A DNA stretch of 64,000 nucleotides from JAVBLQ01 sp031553435. Its GTDB lineage: Bacteria > Bacteroidota > Bacteroidia > Bacteroidales > Azobacteroidaceae. The notes beneath the pieces are model-generated. The model was not told the DNA's origin. It saw nothing but the letters and a program-made list of their open reading frames with translations, and did not search any database. Location of the stretch: the NCBI GenBank assembly GCA_031553435.1, contig JAVBLQ010000012.1:1-64000 (forward strand). The letters are read 5' to 3'. Below are positions 1-7,727 of this stretch, in pieces (position 1 is the stretch's first letter; the number at the start of each line of letters is the position of its first letter). The translations under genes were made by a program, and so were the position numbers.

Positions 1-102
1 GATCAGGAAGGTCTTAGAGCTTGTACTTCTTTTATCAAAGAAAATCAATACCAATTGTTGGAAGAAAGATTGGCTGTCTTCAGAAAGAATTATCCAATCT
101 GA
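1..102 (+). CDS. C-terminal end of an unidentified protein (partial)
   Basis: Frame 1 is open from the first base to a TGA at 100-102 and encodes the last 33 residues of a protein cut by the window edge. The piece is charged, contains the stretch ENQYQLLEERLAVFRKNYPI, and looks like a closing amphipathic helix. I do not recognise the family. The gene is co-directional with yqgE, and its stop codon runs straight into the inverted repeat at 102-232, as happens at many gene ends here. No function is proposed. Confidence 0.6.
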   Translation, partial: DQEGLRACTSFIKENQYQLLEERLAVFRKNYPI

Positions 103-232
103 GTGAAAGGTGAAAGATGAAGGTCGCTTCGCTCCTGTGAATCATCGCTTGTGAACTCGCTACACTAGTAGTGAAGATTCACTGTGAACGAAGTGAACTT
201 CACAAGGAGCGAAGCGACCTTCACCCTTCACT
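102..232. repeat. Stop-anchored inverted repeat 1 (GTGAA words plus GCTTCGCTCC module)
   Basis: Starting at the stop codon of the upstream gene, the left arm (about 102-141) reads as GTGAA-type words followed by GGTCGCTTCGCTCC and another GTGAA. The right arm (about 199-232) is its near-perfect complement, ending in CCTTCACT. The 57 bases between carry further GTGAA and TTCAC words. The same module recurs near 30951-31024 and 48154-48247. It may act as a transcription terminator or RNA end-protecting hairpin; that is inference. Confidence 0.85.
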
Positions 233-307
233 ATATTTAAACAACATTTAAAGAATATTTCATTTTAAAAGCTATATTTCTCAGAGGGAAATGTTTATCT
301 TGTGCCT

Positions 308-901
308 ATGATTTACAGAAATAACATATTTCAGATAACGAACAACAATATAATTCCTAAAAAAGGGAATATATTAATATCCGAACCGTTTCTTATGAAT
401 AAATATTTCGGAAGAAGTGTTGTTCTGCTTGTAGAACATGAATCATCAGGTTCTATGGGGTTTGTATTGAATAAGCCAATCAAAGAAACCTTTAATGATT
501 TTTTTCCGGAAGTGGAACTCAAGGAAAAAATTCCCGTATTCTGCGGAGGTCCTGTTTCTCCCAATAGATTATACTATATTCATACCTTAGGTAAGGCGAT
601 TCCGGATTCGTATCATGTTACTGGTAAAATTTATTTCGGAGGCGATTTTGAAGTGATTAAAGCCTATATGAATCAGGGAAATCCGGTAAAAGGTGTCCTT
701 AAATTTTTTATGGGGTATTCAGGATGGGAAGAAGATCAGTTGGAAAATGAAATCACAGGAAATTCATGGCTGGTAGGGAAACCGGATGTTCAAAAAATTA
801 TGAAGTCCGAAAATGAAATTTATTGGAAAAGAGCATTGGAAGATTTAGGTGAAAAATATAGGTTTTGGGCGAATTTTCCGCAAAGACCCTTTATGAATTA
901 A
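308..901 (+). CDS. yqgE: YqgE/AlgH family protein
   Basis: A 197-residue protein of the YqgE/AlgH (DUF179) family. The family hallmarks are visible: an N-terminal stretch with GNILISEPFL, the strand RSVVLLVEHE followed by GSMGFVLNKP, the FCGGPV motif and the late FMGYSGWEEDQLENEI segment. The biochemical role of the family is not settled; it is a small cytosolic fold conserved across many bacteria. I chose the ATG at 308; an in-frame GTG at 302 would add two residues. The TAA stop at 899-901 is itself part of a 14-base tandem repeat unit that opens the hairpin shared with the convergent acetyltransferase gene. Confidence 0.93.
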   Translation: MIYRNNIFQITNNNIIPKKGNILISEPFLMNKYFGRSVVLLVEHESSGSMGFVLNKPIKETFNDFFPEVELKEKIPVFCGGPVSPNRLYYIHTLGKAIPDSYHVTGKIYFGGDFEVIKAYMNQGNPVKGVLKFFMGYSGWEEDQLENEITGNSWLVGKPDVQKIMKSENEIYWKRALEDLGEKYRFWANFPQRPFMN

Positions 902-971
902 GAGTGAAGAACTAAGAGTGAAGAATCGTTTGTTATGAAAAATTCTTCACTCTTAGTTCTTAGTTCTTCAC
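899..971. repeat. Stop-anchored inverted repeat 2 between convergent genes
   Basis: The unit YTAAGAGTGAAGAA occurs twice in tandem (about 898-925), and the complement TTCTTCACTCTTAGTTC with a partial second copy fills 942-971. The arms enclose a loop of about 15 bases. The TAA stop of yqgE (899-901) and the TGA stop of the convergent acetyltransferase (complement of 968-970) are both formed by repeat-word bases. A bidirectional terminator is the obvious guess. Confidence 0.88.
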
Positions 972-1495
972 TTGTTGTTGATTAGCTGCATAAAAAAAGT
1001 ATCTTCATAAACATCATTATTCTTAATCCAGGCTATAAGATGGCCTGTTCTTTTATATCTGCAATGCTCGAAAAGCCTGACACTTACCACATTTCTTTCA
1101 GGAACATAAGCATATAATTGCTTAAGCATCAAAAATCCGAAAGCATATTCTTCCATCAGATTCAAAGCTTCTGAAGCCAAACCTTGTTGACGATAATCTT
1201 TGTCAATCAGAATGCCTACAGCCGCTTTTCTGTTCATGGGATCAAAATCGTATAAATCAATTGTACCTACCGGGATGTTGCCAGACTTTAATGTCAACAT
1301 CAATCGCAATTGACGGGAAGTGTATATATCCAGTCGCGAATCTGCCAGATATTCTTTTAGCGTAAAACGTGAGTAAGGAGCTAAAGTGCTGCCGTATCTC
1401 CACAATTCTGTGTCATTTTCCCATTTGTAAAGCACATCCAGATCTTCCGGTTCAAGTGCCCTGAGTCTTAATCTGTTGTTTTCGAGAAAAGCCAT
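968..1495 (-). CDS. GNAT acetyltransferase, RimJ/RimL-like
   Basis: A 175-residue GCN5-related N-acetyltransferase. The start MAFLENNRLRLRALEPEDLD is the usual opening of the RimJ/RimL/SpeG branch. The acetyl-CoA motif appears as DKDYRQQGLASEAL in the middle, and the late FEHCRYKRTGHL segment matches the branch. Substrates could be ribosomal protein N-termini, polyamines or small amines; the sequence does not decide. It is the most downstream member of a minus-strand block, 66 bases beyond the glycosyltransferase gene. Its last codons and TGA stop lie inside the inverted repeat shared with yqgE. Confidence 0.85.
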   Translation of the reverse strand: MAFLENNRLRLRALEPEDLDVLYKWENDTELWRYGSTLAPYSRFTLKEYLADSRLDIYTSRQLRLMLTLKSGNIPVGTIDLYDFDPMNRKAAVGILIDKDYRQQGLASEALNLMEEYAFGFLMLKQLYAYVPERNVVSVRLFEHCRYKRTGHLIAWIKNNDVYEDTFFMQLINNK

Positions 1496-1561
1496 ATTGA
1501 TAAAATTTGGTTTGTTAATATATCAAATTGTACCCAAAAATGTTCATATCGATTTCAAAAA

Positions 1562-2722
1562 TCACCCCTTAGCAATCGCATTATTCGAAGAAATCAAAGT
1601 TTCATTCCACGAATTATATATCCAATAATTTAATTGCATGTCACAGAGAGCTTCCATGCTGGAAATAATATCTTCGTATTTGGTCTTACCGGTAATGAAA
1701 ACAAGATCCGTATATGTTTTCAGATGTAATTTTTCATTTATCGTAAGAATATCATCATGAAAATCAAATTGTTCGCATTTTATTAATGATGGCAGAAATA
1801 AGCCGGAGATTTTTTTACACTCCTCTTCATTTCCTATTATCAATATATTTCTTGAATAGATCTTTTTCGGCGCGTCTTTTTTAATCCTTTTATGACTTGA
1901 AATCAACGCATGAAAATATATTGCGAATTTGATGAGAAAGTTATAAAAATATCCGTAATTAGGATAATGTTTTTTGAGAAAAATAAACATTGACTGATAA
2001 AATGTCTTGATATATTTCAAGTCTTTTTTAGTACTTTCTCCTTTGTAGTGAATAATTTTTTCGGGAAGATAAATATTATTATAACCTCCTTTTACAACTC
2101 TGTATGAGAGATCTACATCTTCTCCATACATAAAAAAATCTTCATCCAGTAATCCGATTTTATCCAGCGTCTCTTTTCGCATCATCATGAATGCGCCGGC
2201 TAAAACTTCCACTTGATGTATTTTTTCTTTATCCAGATATTTAACATGATATTTGGCAAATATACCGGAATATGGAAAAAGTCTGGATAATCCGAACATT
2301 TTACAAAAAGAATTCCACGGAGATGGAAATCCTCTTTTAGATTCCGGAAGGAATAATCCTTTTCCATTAATCATTTTAACCCCGACACCTCCTGTTTTAG
2401 AATGTTCATCCATATACAAACAAACATTCTGAAGCGTATTTTCGCCAACTATCGTATCCGGATTCAACAGTAAAATGTATTTGCCTTTGGCAAGTTTAAT
2501 AGCTTGATTATTGGCTCTGGAAAATCCTGTATTTTCTTTATTTTCTATGAAATGGACATACGGAAACAGTGGCTTGAGATATTCTATGGAATCATCGGAA
2601 GAATGATTATCGACTACAAATATTTCGATACTCATTGCTTTGCGAGCAGATTCCAAAGATTTCAGGCACTGTGACAAAAAATATTTTACATTATAGTTGA
2701 CTATGATAATGGAAACGTCCAT
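1562..2722 (-). CDS. Family 2 glycosyltransferase (rhamnosyltransferase-like)
   Basis: A 386-residue GT-A fold glycosyltransferase. The N-terminus MDVSIIIVNYNVKYFLSQCL is the classic GT2 nucleotide-binding start, followed by FVVDNHSSDDS, then LLLNPDTIVG with the metal-binding region. EVLAGAFMMMRKETL and EDFFMYGEDVDLSYRV complete the catalytic domain. This arrangement is typical of WbbL-like enzymes that add sugars to polysaccharides. The C-terminal 100 residues (from about residue 285) are not typical and may be a lineage-specific domain. No transmembrane helix is obvious. It lies 12 bases downstream of the HAD gene and is probably co-transcribed with it. Donor and acceptor are unknown. Confidence 0.9.
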   Translation of the reverse strand: MDVSIIIVNYNVKYFLSQCLKSLESARKAMSIEIFVVDNHSSDDSIEYLKPLFPYVHFIENKENTGFSRANNQAIKLAKGKYILLLNPDTIVGENTLQNVCLYMDEHSKTGGVGVKMINGKGLFLPESKRGFPSPWNSFCKMFGLSRLFPYSGIFAKYHVKYLDKEKIHQVEVLAGAFMMMRKETLDKIGLLDEDFFMYGEDVDLSYRVVKGGYNNIYLPEKIIHYKGESTKKDLKYIKTFYQSMFIFLKKHYPNYGYFYNFLIKFAIYFHALISSHKRIKKDAPKKIYSRNILIIGNEEECKKISGLFLPSLIKCEQFDFHDDILTINEKLHLKTYTDLVFITGKTKYEDIISSMEALCDMQLNYWIYNSWNETLISSNNAIAKG

Positions 2723-2734
2723 GTCCCGAAAATG

Positions 2735-3181
2735 TTAATATCTTTTTCCCTGAGCCTTATCCATAGCCTCACCTAAGCGGATAAAGAAATTCTTTTTTGT
2801 TCTTTGCGGAGATTCGTAATCGTTTATGACATTAGGATTATAATCTTTTCCTTCTTTGATCATTTGATAAATAACACCCCAATCAGGTATTCCGCCTAAA
2901 TTCCGGTCGTCGATGAATAAATCTGCATTCAATTTTCGTGCAGCGGTGCTCACGTCTTCTTCCGGATAATTTTTATTGGCGGCATGGAATATCAAACCTT
3001 TACTTTCACAATATTTGACGGCATCTTCCAATAATTTTCCTTCTCTGACTGTCCAGAGAATAAGCGTATGGAATTCTTTTTGAAGCTTTTTTAATGTCTC
3101 TATTGCAAAAGGAATTTCCCTACCGATACGAGGATATTCGTGTTCAACAATTGTTCCGTCAAAATCTACAGCGATAATCAT
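2735..3181 (-). CDS. Small HAD-type hydrolase (BT0820-like)
   Basis: A 148-residue haloacid-dehalogenase-fold protein. Motif I is MIIAVDFDGTIVEHEYP with two catalytic aspartates. LILWTVREGKLLEDAV supplies motif II, and a late DLFIDDRNLGG supplies the acidic motif. The short length, lacking a large cap domain, and the conserved EHEYPRIG after motif I fit the Bacteroides BT0820-like group, whose substrate is uncertain. It lies between recR and the glycosyltransferase on the same strand. Sugar-phosphate hydrolysis would fit the neighbour but is only an inference. Confidence 0.88.
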   Translation of the reverse strand: MIIAVDFDGTIVEHEYPRIGREIPFAIETLKKLQKEFHTLILWTVREGKLLEDAVKYCESKGLIFHAANKNYPEEDVSTAARKLNADLFIDDRNLGGIPDWGVIYQMIKEGKDYNPNVINDYESPQRTKKNFFIRLGEAMDKAQGKRY

Positions 3182-3186
3182 TGTTA

Positions 3187-3294
3187 TTAAGTTTTACGTT
3201 TTAAGTTCTACATTTTACGTTATAAATTCTAAGTTATAGTGTTTTATTGTGCGTAAGCCAAACGTATAACATATAACTTATAACGTAAAACTTT
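3187..3294. repeat. Inverted repeat 3 (GTTTTACGTTATAAG words)
   Basis: Downstream of recR on its strand. The left arm (about 3187-3238) is built of variants of GTTTTACGTTTTAAGTT and ACGTTATAAATTC. The right arm (about 3264-3294) reads GTATAACATATAACTTATAACGTAAAAC in pieces and complements it imperfectly. The repeat starts about 8 bases after the recR stop and reaches to within a few bases of the HAD start codon, so it fills the whole gap between two co-directional genes. Confidence 0.8.
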
Positions 3295-3302
3295 CTTATC
3301 TA

Positions 3303-3926
3303 TTATACTTTAAAAGAATCATTAAAAGACGTCCGGTTAATAATCGATCTTCCCAATGTAATTTCATCGGCATACTCAATTTCATCACCAACAGATACAC
3401 CTCTGGCAATGATACTGACTTTAATATCAATACCGGATAATTTACGGAAAATGTAAAAATTAGTAGTATCTCCTTCCATTGTTGTACTTAAAGCCAAAAT
3501 AATTTCTTTCGGATTTTCGGATTTTACCCGTTCAATCAAACTGTTTATTTCCAAATCATTAGGACCAATGCCATCCATCGGCGAAATAATACCGCCCAGT
3601 ACATGATACAAGCCTTTGAATTGTCCGGTATTTTCAATGGACATTACATCTTTAATATTTTCTACTACACAAATAATTGTGGAATCTCTGTTTATATCAT
3701 TACAAATAGAGCATATTTCATCGTCACAAATATTATGACAAATATGGCAATATTTTATATGAGTTCGCAGATCAATCATGGCTTTTCCAAATGTTTCAAC
3801 TTCTGCAGTTGTTTTTTTTAGTAAATTTAAAACCAATCTTAATGCTGTTTTCCGGCCGATTCCCGGTAATTTGGAAAATTCATTAACCGCATTCTCGAGT
3901 AAGGCCGAAGGATACTTCTGTATCAT
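3303..3926 (-). CDS. recR: Recombination mediator RecR
   Basis: A 207-residue protein with the complete RecR architecture. It has an N-terminal helix-hairpin-helix (SKLPGIGRKTALRL, residues 18-31), a four-cysteine zinc site (C60, C63, C72, C75), then a Toprim domain beginning at about residue 80 (IICVVENIKDVMSIENTG) and the conserved GDEIEYADEITLGRSI near the C-terminus. With RecO it loads RecA at single-strand gaps. Length is usual for the family (about 200 residues). It leads a minus-strand block and is divergent from the OPT transporter. A TAnnTTTG-like box for it may lie at about 3950-3957 on the complement. Confidence 0.96.
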   Translation of the reverse strand: MIQKYPSALLENAVNEFSKLPGIGRKTALRLVLNLLKKTTAEVETFGKAMIDLRTHIKYCHICHNICDDEICSICNDINRDSTIICVVENIKDVMSIENTGQFKGLYHVLGGIISPMDGIGPNDLEINSLIERVKSENPKEIILALSTTMEGDTTNFYIFRKLSGIDIKVSIIARGVSVGDEIEYADEITLGRSIINRTSFNDSFKV

Positions 3927-3945
3927 CTTATTCGTTAAAAATTTA

Positions 3946-3978
3946 TTTGCAAAAATAGTAATAATTTTTGTATTTTTG
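3946..3978 (+). promoter_or_regulatory. Candidate Bacteroidota promoter for the OPT transporter
   Basis: TTTG at about 3946-3949 and TATTTTTG at 3971-3978, separated by 21 bases, resemble the -33/-7 elements of Bacteroidota sigma-ABfr promoters. Spacing is slightly long. If used, transcription would start near 3985 and the whole inverted repeat at 3980-4115 would be in the 5' leader of the transporter mRNA. Confidence 0.45.
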
Positions 3979-3979
3979 T

Positions 3980-4115
3980 GAGTTGCAAGTTCCGGGTTCC
4001 GGGTTACAAGTTACAAGTTGCAGGCTACGAGTCACTTGTTTCACTCACAATCCCTAACCCGTAACTTGTAACCCGTAACTTGTAACTTGTAACTTGTAAC
4101 TCGTAACCAGTAACT
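3980..4115. repeat. Inverted repeat 4 (GTTACAAGTTAC words) in a divergent gap
   Basis: The left arm (about 3980-4035) consists of GTTGCAAGTTCCGGGTTCCGGG and GTTACAAGTTACAAG type words. The right arm (about 4051-4115) holds at least six copies of CTTGTAAC/CCCGTAAC variants in tandem. The arms can pair over roughly 40 bases around a short loop. Unlike the others it lies between divergent genes, directly before the OPT start codon, so a pure terminator role does not fit. Confidence 0.88.
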
Positions 4116-4129
4116 AAAAAAATACCATC

Positions 4130-6127
4130 ATGCAACAAAACGAACAGGACGACAAAATCACAGGGCTACCTGAAAATGCTTATCGAGAATTAAAAGAAGG
4201 AGAAGAGTACAAACCCTTGATGTCTCCATTCAAAGAGTATAAGGAAGTTACGCCTTGGTCTGTATTTTGGGGTTTGATTATGGCAGTTTTGTTTTCGGCT
4301 GCGGCTGCTTATCTCGGCTTGAAGGTAGGACAGGTTTTTGAAGCGGCAATTCCGATTGCCATTATTGCAGTTGGTTTGTCTGGAGCCTTCGGACGAAAAA
4401 ATGCACTGGGAGAAAATGTGATTATTCAATCTATCGGAGCAAGTTCAGGGGTGATTGTTGCCGGTGCAATATTTACACTTCCGGCACTGTATATTCTTCA
4501 AAGTAAATATCCTGAACTTTCCGTTAATTTTATTGAAGTATTTTTCAGCTCATTATTGGGCGGATGCTTGGGTATTCTTTTCTTGATCCCGTTCCGGAAA
4601 TATTTTGTTTCCGACATGCATGGTAAATTTCCTTTTCCTGAAGCTACAGCAACAACGCAAGTATTAGTTTCAGGAGAAAAAGGTGGAAATCAGGCAAAAC
4701 CTTTGATCTTTGCCGGATTAATCGGAGGACTTTATGATTTTATCATAGCAACATTTGGTTGGTGGAATGAAACAATCACTTCCCGTATGGTTGGGTTCGG
4801 AGAAACTTTAGCTGAAAAAGCCAAGCTTGTATTCAAGGTAAATACAGGATCTGCCGTATTAGGATTAGGATACATCGTCGGTTTGAAATACTCCTTTATC
4901 ATATGTGCAGGTTCCTTTTTGGTTTGGTTTATTATTGTTCCTTTAATTTCAGGAATCTGGGGTAACCAGGTGTTAAATCAATGGGATCCGAATATTGTCA
5001 TTCCGGTGGGAGATATGAGCGCTGAAATGATTTTCAAAAGTTATGCACGCCATATTGGAATCGGAGGTATCGCTGTTGCAGGAATTATCGGAATCATCAA
5101 ATCATGGGGCATTGTTAAAAGCGCTGTAGGTTTGGCTTCAAAAGAATTTAAAAATAAAGAAAAAAATGTTGGAGCTGAAATAATCCGTACCCAACGCGAC
5201 CTTTCAATGAAAATTATTGCGATAGGAAGTATTATCACTTTAATCCTTATTTTCATTTTCTTCTGGTTAGGGATTATGGGTAATTTGTATCATGCCATTA
5301 TAGCTTTAGTTGTTGTTGCTGTTATTGCATTTTTATTTACAACCGTAGCGGCAAATGCTATTGCAATTGTAGGAACCAATCCTGTTTCCGGAATGACTTT
5401 AATGACACTTATCCTGGCTTCTGTTGTTATGGTTGCCGCCGGTCTGAAAGGTGTTTCCGGTATGGCTGCTTCATTAATTATGGGAGGTGTTGTGTGTACC
5501 GCATTGTCCATGGCTGGCGGATTCATCACAGATTTGAAAATCGGTTATTGGGTCGGAACAACTCCTGTGAAACAAGAAAAATGGAAGTTTCTGGGAACTT
5601 TGGTTTCCGCAGCAACAGTTGGAGCTGTGATCCTGATTCTGAATAAAACTTATGGTTTTACAAGTGGTCAATTGGCTGCTCCTCAAGCAAATGCAATGGC
5701 TGCGGTGATTGAGCCTCTGATGTCGGGAACATCTGCTCCCTGGATGCTCTATGCCATTGGCGCTGTAATTGCCATTGTATTAACCTATTTTAAAATACCG
5801 GCTTTGGCTTTTGCATTAGGAATGTTCATTCCTTTGGAATTAAATACACCTTTACTTATCGGAGGTGCAATCAATTGGTATGTCGGTTCCCGTAGCAAAG
5901 ACAAAGCATTGAATACTGCAAGAGTTGAAAAAGGAACATTGTTGGCATCCGGATTTATTGCCGGAGGAGCCTTGATGGGTGTTGTCAGCGCTGCCATGCG
6001 TTTTGGAGGATTGAATTTTGTCAATGAAGAATGGTTAGCAAATACCAATTCCGAAATTTTAGCTTTAGTCGTTTATATCGGATTGATTGCATACCTGATT
6101 TGGGATAGTATGCGAGCAAAGAAATAA
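4130..6127 (+). CDS. OPT family oligopeptide transporter
   Basis: A 665-residue, very hydrophobic protein with about 14-16 predicted membrane segments. It has the OPT family signature: the N-terminal TPWSVFWGLIMAVLFSAAAAY, GLKVGQVFEAAIPIAIIAVG, the EATATTQVLVSGE loop after FPFP, and AIVGTNPVSGMTLM in the middle. The family imports oligopeptides or metal-siderophore type substrates with protons; bacterial substrates are mostly unproven. It is 9 bases upstream of nadB, suggesting co-transcription without an obvious functional link. The ATG at 4130 follows directly after the inverted repeat. Confidence 0.93.
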   Translation: MQQNEQDDKITGLPENAYRELKEGEEYKPLMSPFKEYKEVTPWSVFWGLIMAVLFSAAAAYLGLKVGQVFEAAIPIAIIAVGLSGAFGRKNALGENVIIQSIGASSGVIVAGAIFTLPALYILQSKYPELSVNFIEVFFSSLLGGCLGILFLIPFRKYFVSDMHGKFPFPEATATTQVLVSGEKGGNQAKPLIFAGLIGGLYDFIIATFGWWNETITSRMVGFGETLAEKAKLVFKVNTGSAVLGLGYIVGLKYSFIICAGSFLVWFIIVPLISGIWGNQVLNQWDPNIVIPVGDMSAEMIFKSYARHIGIGGIAVAGIIGIIKSWGIVKSAVGLASKEFKNKEKNVGAEIIRTQRDLSMKIIAIGSIITLILIFIFFWLGIMGNLYHAIIALVVVAVIAFLFTTVAANAIAIVGTNPVSGMTLMTLILASVVMVAAGLKGVSGMAASLIMGGVVCTALSMAGGFITDLKIGYWVGTTPVKQEKWKFLGTLVSAATVGAVILILNKTYGFTSGQLAAPQANAMAAVIEPLMSGTSAPWMLYAIGAVIAIVLTYFKIPALAFALGMFIPLELNTPLLIGGAINWYVGSRSKDKALNTARVEKGTLLASGFIAGGALMGVVSAAMRFGGLNFVNEEWLANTNSEILALVVYIGLIAYLIWDSMRAKK

Positions 6128-6136
6128 GAAAAACTT

Positions 6137-7711
6137 ATGACATACAAATATGATTTTCTGGTCATTGGATCCGGAATCGCAGGAATGAGTTTCGCTCTGA
6201 AAGTGGCAAACAAAGGTAAAGTTGCACTTGTCTGCAAAAATTCTCTGGAAGATGCAAACACTTACTATGCACAAGGAGGAATTGCTTCTGTGACCAATCA
6301 GATTGTGGATAATTTCGATAAACATATCCGGGATACAATGATTGCCGGAAATAATATCAACGACCAGACAGTTGTCGAAATGGTTGTGAAAGAAGCTCCT
6401 GCACAAATTAAAGAACTGATATCCTGGGGTGTGGATTTCGATAAGGATGAATCCGGCAATTTTGATCTTCACCGTGAAGGCGGACATTCGGAATTCCGTA
6501 TATTACATCATAAAGACAATACCGGAGCCGAGATTCAGGAAAGCTTGATCCGTGCCGTTAAAAAGCATCCGAATATCAAAGTCCTGGAACATTATTTTGC
6601 CATTGAAATTATTACTCAACATCACTTAGGGATCAATGTTACCCGTCATAAGGGGGATATAGAATGCTATGGAGCATATGTGTTGAATCAACAAACAAAT
6701 AATATTCATACAATTCTTTCTAAAGTAACTTTGATGGCCACCGGAGGTATTGGCAATATTTATCAAACCACCACAAATCCGGATGTGGCCACAGGAGACG
6801 GCATTGCAATGGTTTATCGCGCCAAAGGCCAGGTGAAAGATATGGAATTCGTTCAATTTCATCCCACCGCTTTATATCATCCCGGTGAAAGACCATCATT
6901 CCTGATCACTGAAGCCATGAGAGGTTATGGCGGAATTTTGAAAACCCGTTCCGGCGAGAAATTCATGCATAAATATGACGAACGCGAATCTCTGGCTCCC
7001 CGCGATATAGTTGCGCGCGCCATCGATACCGAAATGAAAAATAGGGGGGATGATTTTGTTTATCTGGATGTTACTCACAAAGATCCGGAAGAAACTAAAA
7101 AACATTTTCCTACTATCTATGAAAAATGCTTGTCATACGGCATAGATATTACGAAAGATTATATTCCTGTGGCGCCAGCTGCCCATTATCTGTGTGGAGG
7201 AATTGTCGTGGATATAAACGGACAATCGTCCATCAAACGATTGTATGCCAATGGAGAATGTGCTTGTACCGGTTTGCATGGAGCTAATAGGTTGGCATCC
7301 AATTCATTGATAGAGGCCGTTGTTTATGCTGACGCTGCAGCAAGACATTCAATTTCCACAATAGATCAGATTGTTTATCAGGAAAATATTCCTGTGTGGA
7401 ATGACGAAGGAACTTCTTTGCCGGAAGAAATGGTGCTTATTACACAGAGCGCCAAAGAAGTCGGACAAATCATGTCGTCATACGTAGGAATTGTTCGTTC
7501 CAATCTCCGTTTGAAAAGGGCGTTTGATCGTTTGGAAATTTTATACATGGAAACAGAAAATTTATATCAACGATCTGTCGTTTCAAGAGAAATCTGTGAA
7601 TTGAGAAATATCATCAACACCAGTTATCTGGTTATTAAACAGGCAACAGAGCGGAAAGAAAGCAGAGGGTTACACTACACGATTGATTATCCGCAAAAAG
7701 CAGGAATTTAA
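6137..7711 (+). CDS. nadB: L-aspartate oxidase NadB
   Basis: A 524-residue flavoenzyme that oxidises L-aspartate to iminoaspartate, the first step of de novo NAD synthesis. Visible are the FAD-binding start LVIGSGIAGMSFALKVA, the YYAQGGIASV motif, the active-site HREGGHSEFRILHHKDNTG, VQFHPTALYHPGE, AMRGYGGILKTR and the late flavin motif ANGECACTGLHGANRLASNS. The length is typical. The fumarate-reductase relative SdhA is excluded by length and the NadB-type EGGHS motif. No nadA or nadC is in the window. The gene lies 9 bases after the OPT transporter. Confidence 0.96.
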   Translation: MTYKYDFLVIGSGIAGMSFALKVANKGKVALVCKNSLEDANTYYAQGGIASVTNQIVDNFDKHIRDTMIAGNNINDQTVVEMVVKEAPAQIKELISWGVDFDKDESGNFDLHREGGHSEFRILHHKDNTGAEIQESLIRAVKKHPNIKVLEHYFAIEIITQHHLGINVTRHKGDIECYGAYVLNQQTNNIHTILSKVTLMATGGIGNIYQTTTNPDVATGDGIAMVYRAKGQVKDMEFVQFHPTALYHPGERPSFLITEAMRGYGGILKTRSGEKFMHKYDERESLAPRDIVARAIDTEMKNRGDDFVYLDVTHKDPEETKKHFPTIYEKCLSYGIDITKDYIPVAPAAHYLCGGIVVDINGQSSIKRLYANGECACTGLHGANRLASNSLIEAVVYADAAARHSISTIDQIVYQENIPVWNDEGTSLPEEMVLITQSAKEVGQIMSSYVGIVRSNLRLKRAFDRLEILYMETENLYQRSVVSREICELRNIINTSYLVIKQATERKESRGLHYTIDYPQKAGI

Positions 7712-7727
7712 AATATGTGAATGGTGA

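Noticed and set aside
102..232. tRNA or other structured RNA gene in the first intergenic region
   Set aside because: The palindrome has no cloverleaf, no T-loop motif and its module recurs after other genes, so it belongs to the repeat class.
968..1495. The acetyltransferase at 968 as a toxin of a toxin-antitoxin pair
   Set aside because: It is of the RimJ/RimL type, lacks the CGD-LNEFL opening seen in the gene at 49807, and has no small partner gene next to it.
3980..4115. CRISPR array
   Set aside because: The repeated units are 7-10 bases without constant spacers and are arranged as an inverted, not direct, repeat; no cas gene is present.
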